DNA from: Candidatus Thiodiazotropha sp. (ex Epidulcina cf. delphinae)
Lineage (GTDB): Bacteria > Pseudomonadota > Gammaproteobacteria > Chromatiales > Chromatiaceae
Length of the DNA: 50,081 nucleotides
Direction: 5' to 3'
NCBI GenBank assembly: GCA_025656505.1
Contig: JAHXHR010000007.1
Coordinates: 1-50,081 of the forward strand
The notes below the pieces were generated by a model. It ran no database searches and was not told where the DNA came from. It was given only the letters and a program-made list of their open reading frames with translations. Both the position numbers and the translations under genes were made by a program. How positions within the stretch are numbered: the stretch's first letter is position 1; each line of letters opens with the position of its first letter. Shown here piece by piece: positions 8,816-17,246 of this stretch.

Positions 8816-8982
8816 CTAGGGGGTGTTCTCAATCATCGTTCGCGGCGTGATTCCGGCCCTTTTCCGCGCCGGCGGCGTTGCGATTCGTTGCAATAGAATG
8901 ACTATTGCGCCTCATCGCGCCTTGCCGGCACGAAAAATGACTCAGAATCACGCTCACTCAGCTAATTGAGAACGCCCCCTAG
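8816..8982 (+). mobile_element. Family B element, copy B1 (with CTAG flanks)
   Basis: CTAG flanks (8816-8819 and 8979-8982) enclose inverted ends GGGGTGTTCTCAAT and, on the other side, the reverse complement of GGGGCGTTCTCAAT (13 of 14 positions agree). The first 92 bases including the CTAG are nearly identical to the sequence after leuS (49990-50081). The interior (about 8871-8928) is homologous to the core of family A in opposite orientation. The element occupies the divergent promoter region between the dehydratase gene and gspE. The rest of 8657-9020 shows no clear feature. Confidence 0.8.
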
Positions 8983-9020
8983 TAACCGCATAAAGTGCGT
9001 AGCCAATTGAAGTCAGTCGT

Positions 9021-10760
<1,740 letters not shown>

Positions 10761-10761
10761 T

Positions 10762-10907
10762 CCTAGAATCCTCAGTTGAACACCGTGAAGCGTGCTATTC
10801 ACGGGGTAGCGCTGCTCACCCAATAGGTAAATTCCATCTGATCTGATAAAGCTCATGTTTTCAAAGCAATTTATTACAGTACATAGCGGTCAACTGAGGA
10901 TTCTAGG
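10762..10907 (+). mobile_element. Family A element, copy A2 (core-less, diverged, 146 bp) between gspE and gspF
   Basis: The ends CCTAGAATCCTCAGTTGA and the reverse complement of CCTAGAATCCTCAGTTGACC form inverted repeats. They are a variant of the family A ends (CCTAAAAACCGCAGTTGACC). Flanking repeats are GTGAT (10757-10761) and GTAAT (10908-10912), four of five bases alike. The short-arm junction is a small hairpin, CCGTGAA to TTCACGG. The AATAGT core of copies A1, A3 and A4 is absent. The element starts one base after the gspE stop and ends three bases before the gspF ATG. Confidence 0.8.
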
Positions 10908-10910
10908 GTA

Positions 10911-12128
10911 ATGGCGCGATTTCTCTACAAGGCCAGTGGCGCGAACGGAGAGGTGCGGCAGGGTGAAATGGAGGCGGAAGACACCAGGCAGGTGATCATT
11001 GAGTTGCAGCGGGAGCAGATGATTCCGCTACAGGTGAAACGTGTGGCCGGCCTGCGCGGCCTATTGCGCTACGGCGCCGCTTCCCGCAGGCGTAAAATCG
11101 GCCAGAAACAGATCCGCTCTTTCGCCAAGGAGCTTGCCACCCTGTTGAAGGCGGGGTTGCCGCTGGAGGGGGCGTTGTCGTTGATGGCGAGGTTGAGCAG
11201 CGACGAGGCGGTGAGCGAGGTGATCGATTCTCTGAATGAGTCGATCAAAGGCGGCGCCACCTTCTCCCGGGCGCTGGAGAAGCATAGGGATGTCTTCCCG
11301 CAGCTATTTGTGAGCATGATCAAGGCCGGTGAGGCAGGCGGCATGCTCGGTGAGGCCCTGGAGCGGATCACGGAATATATGGAACGCTCTCAGGAACTGA
11401 GAGAGAGCGTACGTTCGGCGTTGATCTACCCGACCATTCTGCTGGTGGTCGCTGCGATTTCGGTGATGGTTCTGCTGGTCTTCGTGGTCCCTCAGTTCAG
11501 CCGAATGTTTCAGGATATGGGGCGGGAACTTCCTTTGCCGACCCAGGTCGTACTCGCGGCGGGGGATTTCCTGCAGCAGTATTGGTGGTTGCTGCTGGCC
11601 GGCCTGTTCCTCACCATAGCCCTGTTTCGCGCCTGGTTGGAGAAAGCGGACAACCAGTATCGCTGGGATCGATGGTTGCTGACGATGCCGTTGGCGGGCG
11701 AGTTACTGTTGAAAGTGGAGACCGCCCGGCTTTCACGCACCCTCTCCTCCCTGCTGCACAACGGTCTGACCCTGTTGAGTGCGGTCAACCTGTCACGGGA
11801 GGTGCTCAACAATCGCTATATTGCCCGGGGCGTCGAGCAGGCGGCGCAGAAACTCAAGCAAGGTAAGGGCCTTTCCGCCCCTCTGATAGAGCAGAAGGTT
11901 CTGCCGGAGCGGGCCATTCGCATGCTTCAGGTCGGCGAAGAGTCGGGAGATATCGGCGCCATGCTGGCTGATGTGGCGGATGTCTACGACCGTGAGGTGC
12001 GGGAGACGGTGCAGCGTCTGTTGACCCTGGTGGAGCCGGTGCTGATCGTGGGCCTCGGGCTGGTCATTGCAGGTATAATCATCGCTATTTTGCTGGCGAT
12101 GTTGAGCGTCAATGATCTGGCATTCTAG
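10911..12128 (+). CDS. gspF: Type II secretion inner-membrane protein GspF
   Basis: This 405-residue inner-membrane platform protein works with GspE and the pseudopilus. Two T2SSF repeats are seen: residues about 65-190 (SFAKELATLLKAGLPLEGAL, and SMIKAGEAGGMLGEALERI) and about 265-395 (LSRTLSSLLHNGLTLLSAV, and MLQVGEESGDIGAML). Each repeat is followed by a membrane segment. The length is normal for the family (about 400). The ATG at 10911 lies in the right-hand flanking repeat of element A2. Before the insertion the junction with gspE probably read GAGTGATGG, a stop/start overlap. No good RBS is visible within the element end, so translation may be weaker than in the ancestral arrangement. 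Confidence 0.95.
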   Translation: MARFLYKASGANGEVRQGEMEAEDTRQVIIELQREQMIPLQVKRVAGLRGLLRYGAASRRRKIGQKQIRSFAKELATLLKAGLPLEGALSLMARLSSDEAVSEVIDSLNESIKGGATFSRALEKHRDVFPQLFVSMIKAGEAGGMLGEALERITEYMERSQELRESVRSALIYPTILLVVAAISVMVLLVFVVPQFSRMFQDMGRELPLPTQVVLAAGDFLQQYWWLLLAGLFLTIALFRAWLEKADNQYRWDRWLLTMPLAGELLLKVETARLSRTLSSLLHNGLTLLSAVNLSREVLNNRYIARGVEQAAQKLKQGKGLSAPLIEQKVLPERAIRMLQVGEESGDIGAMLADVADVYDREVRETVQRLLTLVEPVLIVGLGLVIAGIIIAILLAMLSVNDLAF

Positions 12129-12148
12129 CCGTTGATGAAGAGAAACCG

Positions 12149-12583
12149 ATGATGAAATTGAAAACCTGTTTTGTCCGCTGCGGCGGCTTTACCCTGATCG
12201 AACTGTTGGTGGTGATGGCGATCCTGGCCATGTTGGCCGGCCTGGTAGGTCCCAGGGTGATGAATGCCCTGGGCGAATCTAAGAGCAAGACCGCCAGGGT
12301 GCAGTTGGAGGAACTCTCCGCAGCGCTGGATATCTACCGCCTGGATACCGGAAACTACCCGCGTGGCGAGCCGGGTCTGCCGGCCTTGGTGCAGCGCGTC
12401 GATGGTGTGGGTAACTGGAACGGACCCTACTTGAAGAAGCCCAGGCTGCCGAAAGATCCCTGGGGAGCCGACTATATCTACCGCTATCCCGGCGAGCATG
12501 GGGATTATGACCTCTACTCGCTCGGCTCCGACGGCGCCGAAGGAGGTGAGGGCGAGGCTAAGGATATCAATGGTTGGGAGTGA
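12149..12583 (+). CDS. gspG: Major pseudopilin GspG
   Basis: This 144-residue protein is the main subunit of the T2SS pseudopilus. A short positively charged leader ends at a prepilin peptidase site: Gly13 is followed by FTLIELLVVM, with Glu at mature position 5. The hydrophobic helix is followed by the GspG signature (LDIYRLDTGNYPRGEPGLPAL, then DPWGADYIYRYPGEHGDYDL and YSLGSDG). The C-terminal Asp-rich stretch is the calcium-binding region in the family. The start is ATG 12149 or the next ATG at 12152. It lies 20 bases after gspF and overlaps gspH by 14 bases. Confidence 0.95.
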   Translation: MMKLKTCFVRCGGFTLIELLVVMAILAMLAGLVGPRVMNALGESKSKTARVQLEELSAALDIYRLDTGNYPRGEPGLPALVQRVDGVGNWNGPYLKKPRLPKDPWGADYIYRYPGEHGDYDLYSLGSDGAEGGEGEAKDINGWE

Positions 12584-13037
12584 CCCGGCCGGTGTGCTGA
12601 GGAAGCCTGCGGGGTTTACCCTGTTGGAACTGATTGTGGCGCTGAGCATTGCCGGGGCGCTGGCGGCCTTGGTGCCCCCGATGATGGATCGTGTACTCCC
12701 CGGCTTGAAGATCAAGGCAGCCGGTCAGGAGATGGCGGCCTCCTTGCGATTTCTGCGAAGCTGGTCCGTCTCACAGGGTAGCGAGGGTGTCTTTACCCTC
12801 GATCTGCAACAGAAGCGGTACACCATCACCCCGCGCAAGCGATCCTATGACCTGCCTGGGAGCAGCGAATTGACCTTGGTGTCCGCCGGCGACGAGCGTC
12901 GGGGAGAGCGTCAGGGTGCGATCCGTTTTTTTCCCGATGGCAGCTCCAGCGGTGGCCGGATCACCCTTCAGGGCGCCGGGAATACGCACCGGATCGATAT
13001 CGATTGGCTTACCGGCAGGGTTTTTCTTGCACACTGA
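12570..13037 (+). CDS. gspH: Minor pseudopilin GspH
   Basis: This 155-residue minor pseudopilin uses the ATG at 12570, overlapping the gspG end by 14 bases in another frame. The leader MVGSDPAGVLRKPAG is cut before FTLLELIVALSIAGAL; Glu at mature position 5 is present. Downstream segments (EMAASLRFLRSWSVSQG, GAIRFFPDGSSSGGRITL, DIDWLTGRVFL) match the GspH/FimT fold, including the FFPDGSSSGG turn typical of GspH. It sits near the pseudopilus tip complex with I, J and K. A longer in-frame reading from 12498 would add residues encoded inside gspG and is less likely. Confidence 0.9.
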   Translation: MVGSDPAGVLRKPAGFTLLELIVALSIAGALAALVPPMMDRVLPGLKIKAAGQEMAASLRFLRSWSVSQGSEGVFTLDLQQKRYTITPRKRSYDLPGSSELTLVSAGDERRGERQGAIRFFPDGSSSGGRITLQGAGNTHRIDIDWLTGRVFLAH

Positions 13038-13419
13038 GCCGCATACCCCCGCATCGGCGCAGCGGGGGTTTTCCCTGCTGGAAGTACTGGTCGCGTTTAC
13101 TGTGCTGGCGATCTCCCTCGGCGCGGTGATGCAGGCCCTCTCCAGCAATAACCGGGGACTTGCTATCGCCGCCCGGTACTCCGATGCCGCAACCCTGGCG
13201 TCGTCCAAATTGGCTGAGGTCGGCAAGGTCTACCCCCTGCAAGTGTCCGGTCATGAGGGTGAAATGGGGGAAGCCTACCACTGGCGTCTTACGATTCAGG
13301 CGAATCCGGATGAGACCGGCTATCTCAAAGATGCCTCGTTTATCGTGACGGCAAAGGTCTCATGGGAGGTAGGGAGTGCGAGCAGGGAATATGTCTTGTC
13401 GACGCTGCGAAATCGCTAA
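13027..13419 (+). CDS. gspI: Minor pseudopilin GspI
   Basis: This 130-residue protein is read from TTG 13027, which overlaps the gspH stop. The leader HTEPHTPASAQRG ends at the cleavage site before FSLLEVLVAFTVLAISLGAV; Glu at mature position 5 is present. The mature part has the ALSSNNRGLAIAARYSDAAT and LASSKLAEVG regions typical of GspI, which recruits GspJ and GspK at the tip. A longer reading from 12916 would lie inside gspH and is unlikely. Its stop TAA (13417-13419) belongs to a CTAA, followed directly by bases resembling a family C end. Confidence 0.88.
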   Translation: MHTEPHTPASAQRGFSLLEVLVAFTVLAISLGAVMQALSSNNRGLAIAARYSDAATLASSKLAEVGKVYPLQVSGHEGEMGEAYHWRLTIQANPDETGYLKDASFIVTAKVSWEVGSASREYVLSTLRNR

Positions 13420-14107
13420 CCTGCATTTCTCACCAGGCGGCAGTCATGGCTTCACCCTGCTGGAGCTGATGATCGCGCTGGTGCTGATGAGCCTGATCCT
13501 GATGCTGCTGTTTGCCGGTTTGGATCTGGGCAGCCGCAGTTGGCAGAAGAGCAGCGAAAAAGCAGAACGCCAGTCCAGCGAACGGCTCACCTTTGACTAC
13601 CTGCGCCGCACCCTGGGTGGAATGCGCAATGAGCGACTGACAGCGGGGGATAAAATTGAACCGCTCTTTTCAGGCGAGCGCCATTCGCTTCGCTGGGTCG
13701 GACCTACGGCCTCCCAGGCCGGTATGGGGGGCGCCTCCCTGTTTCGTCTCGGGCTGCTCGGCGATGAAGAAGGCAAGGTGCTGTTACTCAAGCGCTGGCT
13801 CTATCACCCGGAGGTGCTGGAGCGGGCGCCAGCCGAGGGCTGGGATTGGCGCACTCATCAGGATGAGGATCGCATACCCGCAGACGAGCAGGTCTCCGGG
13901 GTACGCTACAGTGCGCACCGACTGCTTAGCGGTGTGACCGATATTGAGCTGGATTACTACGGATCGCAGCAAAGAGGCATTCCATCCGCATGGCACAGTG
14001 AATGGAAGGAGCCGAAAAAACTGCCGCTACTGATACGTTTGCGACTGCATTACACTGATCGCGTCACGCCCCCCCTGGTGGTGGCGATTCCGAGGGGGGC
14101 GGCATGA
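13391..14107 (+). CDS. gspJ: Minor pseudopilin GspJ
   Basis: This 238-residue protein is read from ATG 13391, overlapping gspI by 29 bases. GTG 13376 is an alternative. The prepilin site is SHG followed by FTLLELMIALVLMSLILML, with Glu at mature position 5. The mature domain includes SRSWQKSSEKAERQSSERLTF, a pattern seen in GspJ, and later LLSGVTDIELDYYGS. The leader is long (about 24 residues). Its NLHFSPGG part is encoded by bases (13418-13440) that look like the end of a family C element. The gene ends with a four-base overlap into gspK, so the H-I-J-K-L-M run is tightly coupled. Confidence 0.88.
   Translation: MSCRRCEIANLHFSPGGSHGFTLLELMIALVLMSLILMLLFAGLDLGSRSWQKSSEKAERQSSERLTFDYLRRTLGGMRNERLTAGDKIEPLFSGERHSLRWVGPTASQAGMGGASLFRLGLLGDEEGKVLLLKRWLYHPEVLERAPAEGWDWRTHQDEDRIPADEQVSGVRYSAHRLLSGVTDIELDYYGSQQRGIPSAWHSEWKEPKKLPLLIRLRLHYTDRVTPPLVVAIPRGAA
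13416..13440 (+). repeat. Possible solo end of a family C element inside gspJ
   Basis: CTAA followed by CCTGCATTTCTCACCAGGCGG is close to the left end of copies C1 (CTAG, CCCGCATTTCTCACCAGACGG) and C2 (CTAA, CCCGCATTGCTCACCAGACGG). Fourteen bases, GCATTTCTCACCAG, are identical to C1. The CTAA contains the gspI stop codon, and the rest encodes part of the GspJ leader. No matching right end is nearby, so this is either a relic of an excised element or a chance likeness. Confidence 0.5.
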
Positions 14108-14907
14108 GCAGAGTACGACAACGGGGCATAGTGCTGGTGCTGGTGCTCTGGACCCTGGTCCTGTTGATGACCATCGTATCGGCGGTGTCATCGTCAGTCC
14201 ATACGGAATCCACCCTTGCCCACCGTCAGCTTGACCAGGCCCGCTCCAGGGCCTTGGCCGAGGCGGCCTTCCACTACGCTGCCGCCCGCGCCTTCGATCC
14301 CGACAGTGAAATGGCCTGGGAGGCCGATGGTCAGCCTCATGGCTGGCGCTTCGACGGTGTCGAAATGGTGATCCGGCTGCAAAAGGAGCAGGAGCGGTTG
14401 GATCTGAACGGGGCGACGGCACAGCAGTTGGACCGGTTGCTACAGTTTGTCGAAGTGGATGATGAGGTGCGCGACGGGCTGGTGGATGCGATCCTCGATT
14501 GGCGCGATAGCGATTCCCTGCATCGATTGAACGGCGCGGAAGACGAGGCGTATCGTTTGGCCGGCATGCCCTACGGGGCGAAAGACGCGCCTTTCACCAC
14601 CCCGGATGAGATTGGACTGGTGCTGGGTATGACACCGCAACTGCAGGAGCGTCTGATGCCCCACCTCACCCTTACTGTCAGTAGGGGTAGCGGCTTGAAG
14701 CCATCGAGGGTTCTGCCCGGTGGTTTTGGCATGGATGCGGGAAATCATGCACAGATGACAGGCATTCGTGTTCTCGTTGAGATCCCTGGCGAGCAAAGCC
14801 CTTTTCTGGCCGAGGCCGTTGTCACGCGGTCAAAGGACAGGTTGCGGTTCATTACGGTAAACTACGCCGTCTCCCCAACCGCGTGGCCGGTGTTTGAAGA
14901 GGATTGA
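14104..14907 (+). CDS. gspK: Minor pseudopilin GspK
   Basis: This 267-residue protein caps the pseudopilus. The leader MSRVRQRG precedes IVLVLVLWTLVLLMTIVSAV, lacking Glu5 as is usual for GspK. The Ala-rich helix continues with RSRALAEAAFHYAAARAF. Two helix-hairpin-like or SAM-like regions follow (LDLNGATAQQLDRLLQFV, and FTTPDEIGLVLGMTPQLQ), with DAILDWRDSDSLHRLNGAED between them, the conserved GspK WRDxD region. The ATG at 14104 overlaps the gspJ stop, and the end overlaps gspL. It is slightly shorter than E. coli GspK (about 320). Confidence 0.88.
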   Translation: MSRVRQRGIVLVLVLWTLVLLMTIVSAVSSSVHTESTLAHRQLDQARSRALAEAAFHYAAARAFDPDSEMAWEADGQPHGWRFDGVEMVIRLQKEQERLDLNGATAQQLDRLLQFVEVDDEVRDGLVDAILDWRDSDSLHRLNGAEDEAYRLAGMPYGAKDAPFTTPDEIGLVLGMTPQLQERLMPHLTLTVSRGSGLKPSRVLPGGFGMDAGNHAQMTGIRVLVEIPGEQSPFLAEAVVTRSKDRLRFITVNYAVSPTAWPVFEED

Positions 14908-15956
14908 CGGTGTTGAGAGTGGCAGGGCAAAACATCCTAAGGGTGATGCAGGATCGGTTGATCGAGCCCGTGAAGGGCTGTCTGGCGCAGCGCCTGGGCT
15001 ATTCCGCCGATAACGGCTGCCGCCTTACGATTGGCCGATCTTCGGGGGTTTTCTACAGCGCACAGGAGGACCGGGAGGGTGTCGAACTGTCATCGCCCGA
15101 CGCGGACGCCGGCCGGCTCAAGCCCTATCTGCACAACGGTCAGGCAGACGACAGACGACGTATCCGGGTCGAACTCGATCCCGGGTTGCTGCTGGTGCGA
15201 GAGGTGCGACTGCCGGTCTCAGCGAAGAAAAACCTCCGTAATGTGCTCACTTATGAGATGGACCGCCTCTCACCTTTCAGAGACGAAGAGGTCTATTTCC
15301 ATTTCACCCCCCTCGAACAGGACGAAAACAGAGGCAGGATAGTGGGACGCCTGATTGTAGCGCAAAAGCGGAGACTCGACCCCTGGTATGAGTTGCTTGC
15401 CCGCCAAGGCATGGAGATCGGCTTGGTCACCCTGGTTGGGGATTCGGTTCCATTGACCTTGAAGCCCCGTCAAGGCAGCAAGTCGGGCACCATGGGCGGC
15501 AGCTTGAATGCCCTGCTGCTGGGGCTGCTGCTGTTGCTGGCCCTGGCAGGGCCGGTCTGGCAGCAGCGGCAGATCGCCATCGGCCTCGAACAGGCCATGC
15601 AGACGGCCCGGAAAGAGGCCGCCCGGATTATGCAATTACAGGAGAGGCTTACGCTACGTCGTGATGCCGTAGGCATGGTATCGACCGAACGGGAGGACTA
15701 TCTCGCCCTGTCGGATGTGCTGTTGGAGTTGACGCGTGTGATTCCGTCGGGGAGTTGGTCGCACCGGGTAGCGCTGACGCCGGGGCGGGTGGATGTCAGC
15801 GGTGAATCCGGCCAGGCCGCAGAACTGATCACCCTGCTCGAGCGTTCCCCCATGTTTGAAGCGGTTCGTTTCAAATCGCCGGTGGTTCAAAACAGGTTGT
15901 CGGGTAAGGAAAACTTCGATCTCACCATGCATTTGACCCGAGGGATAGCGCAATGA
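14904..15956 (+). CDS. gspL: T2SS assembly protein GspL (PilN-like C-terminal domain)
   Basis: This 350-residue inner-membrane protein links GspE to the periplasmic GspM/GspC. The cytoplasmic N-terminal part (about 1-190) has LLVREVRLPVSAKKNLRNVL and YEMDRLSPF, typical of GspL and related actin-like/PilM-PilN families. One membrane helix follows (LNALLLGLLLLLALAGPV, about 205-222), then a coiled stretch. The C-terminal PilN-like domain has LLELTRVIPSGSW and VDVSGESGQAAELITLLERS, a fit for PF05137. The start is TTG 14904, overlapping the gspK stop. GTG 14910 is also possible. It overlaps gspM by four bases. Confidence 0.82.
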   Translation: MTVLRVAGQNILRVMQDRLIEPVKGCLAQRLGYSADNGCRLTIGRSSGVFYSAQEDREGVELSSPDADAGRLKPYLHNGQADDRRRIRVELDPGLLLVREVRLPVSAKKNLRNVLTYEMDRLSPFRDEEVYFHFTPLEQDENRGRIVGRLIVAQKRRLDPWYELLARQGMEIGLVTLVGDSVPLTLKPRQGSKSGTMGGSLNALLLGLLLLLALAGPVWQQRQIAIGLEQAMQTARKEAARIMQLQERLTLRRDAVGMVSTEREDYLALSDVLLELTRVIPSGSWSHRVALTPGRVDVSGESGQAAELITLLERSPMFEAVRFKSPVVQNRLSGKENFDLTMHLTRGIAQ

Positions 15957-16528
15957 ACGCGGCCGGCTGGTCGAAAAAGCATTGTGACCTGGCGCTGCTC
16001 GGATTGTCGGCAGTCCTGCTGCTGCCCGGATTGGCATTCACCGGACTTTGGCTGAACCTGATGGGCGGCTACAGGGAGGCGGCGGATGACTTCAGGCGCC
16101 GCACCGCCCACTATCTGCGTATTGCTCAACGGGAAGATGCTCTCCAAGCGACGCTGAAGTCACCCCGGCTGAACGATTTCATCAAACGGCACTATCTGAC
16201 CGGTGAGGCTGCCGGTGTGGCCTATGCAGGGCTGCAGCAGCAGGTCAAAGAGGTGATCGAGTCCGCCGGCGGGGCTGCGTTGAGCACGCAGTTGGTTCAG
16301 CCGCCGCAGGAGCAAGAGCGGACGGCGGAAAAGATCATTGTCCGGGTGCGTATGCAGGGAGACAGTTATGCGCTGCAAAAGGTCGTCCATGCACTGGAAG
16401 CGAGACAGCCGCTGTTGTTCTTCGAGCAACTGATGATTCAGGGACCGTCGCGCATCAAGCCCGAGTTGCATGAGAAGTTGGACATACGCTTTGATGTCTA
16501 TGGCTACTTTTGGAAAGAAGCGCTATGA
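15953..16528 (+). CDS. gspM: T2SS assembly protein GspM (GspM/PilO-like)
   Basis: This 191-residue protein has one N-terminal membrane helix (about 12-35, LALLGLSAVLLLPGLAFTGL), a helical segment (AADDFRRRTAHYLRIAQRED), and a ferredoxin-like C-terminal domain (IVRVRMQGDSYALQKVVHAL, then FFEQLMIQGP). This is the GspMb/PilO arrangement, which pairs with GspL in the inner-membrane platform. Its stop (TGA 16526-16528) sits in the repeat ATGAA that flanks element A3. Before that insertion the stop probably overlapped the next ATG directly (CTATGAACGC). Confidence 0.82.
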   Translation: MNAAGWSKKHCDLALLGLSAVLLLPGLAFTGLWLNLMGGYREAADDFRRRTAHYLRIAQREDALQATLKSPRLNDFIKRHYLTGEAAGVAYAGLQQQVKEVIESAGGAALSTQLVQPPQEQERTAEKIIVRVRMQGDSYALQKVVHALEARQPLLFFEQLMIQGPSRIKPELHEKLDIRFDVYGYFWKEAL

Positions 16529-16529
16529 A

Positions 16530-16766
16530 CCTAAAAACCGCAGTTGACCGCTCCATTCTGATACTGAACTATTGATATGCAAGCTATTAACTTCGATTTG
16601 CCTATTCACTGGCCGGGTGAATCACGCTACGGGGCGAATTGCACGCTTGCGGCGGCGCATGGCTGCGTTGCAACGCCTTGGAATAGCATGACTATTCCGC
16701 GTTGCTGCGCCTTGCCGTGTACCCCCGCAAACGCACACTTCACCCTGTCCAACTGTGGTTTTTAGG
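16530..16766 (-). mobile_element. Family A element, copy A3 (core-containing, 237 bp) between gspM and the GspC-like gene
   Basis: The left end is CCTAAAAACCGCAGTTGACC. The right end is the reverse complement of CCTAAAAACCACAGTTGGAC. Perfect flanking repeats ATGAA lie at 16525-16529 and 16767-16771. The element has the same length and layout as A1 but is inserted in the opposite orientation. The core with AATAGCATGACTATT lies at about 16651-16717. No coding capacity is evident. The duplicated ATGAA contains both the TGA of gspM (left) and the ATG of the next gene (right). Confidence 0.88.
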
Positions 16767-17243
16767 ATGAACGCACTGCAAATCATTCTTTTAGCCATCC
16801 TCCTGGCGGTTCTCTCCTTGGAGTGGATAAGCTGGCCTGAGAAGTACCGGCAGGCCCTGTCGGTCACGACTACAGCAGAGGAAAAGGCGGTGGCTGAGAC
16901 GGTATTGACAGCTCGGGCCGGGTGGTTGAAGGATCAGCAGCACTATCGGGAGATTGCCGAACGCACCCTGCTTCGCCAGGATCGGCAAGGATTTCAGATC
17001 GAGGCGGAGAATCAGATCGCCGACACTGCCCGAGCGCAACTGCCCAAGTTTCGCCTGTTGGGTATTATTCTGACTGAACAGGTCGAACCCTCGGCAATGA
17101 TCTTCGATGAACCACGCAAGGAGAACCGCATGCTGCATATCGGTGACGCTATCGGCGATTGGGAGCTGCGGGAGATTATGCCGGGGCATATCGTGTTGGC
17201 CTGGAACGATCAGATCGAGAAGGTTGAACTGCGAAAATTCTGA
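16767..17243 (+). CDS. T2SS GspC/PilP-like periplasmic protein
   Basis: This 158-residue protein starts at ATG 16767, the first base after element A3. One N-terminal membrane helix (MNALQIILLAILLAVLSLEW) is followed by a linker and then an HR-like domain: FRLLGIILTEQVEPSAMIFD, then LHIGDAIGDWELREIMPGHI and VLAWNDQIEKVELR. The (LL)G(I/T)...A.I......  .GD.I..W.L..I....V pattern is that of the GspC homology region, which binds the secretin GspD. PilP and GspN-type names are sometimes used for such proteins. No PDZ domain is present. The secretin itself is not encoded here. yheS follows three bases later. Confidence 0.7.
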   Translation: MNALQIILLAILLAVLSLEWISWPEKYRQALSVTTTAEEKAVAETVLTARAGWLKDQQHYREIAERTLLRQDRQGFQIEAENQIADTARAQLPKFRLLGIILTEQVEPSAMIFDEPRKENRMLHIGDAIGDWELREIMPGHIVLAWNDQIEKVELRKF

Positions 17244-17246
17244 CCC

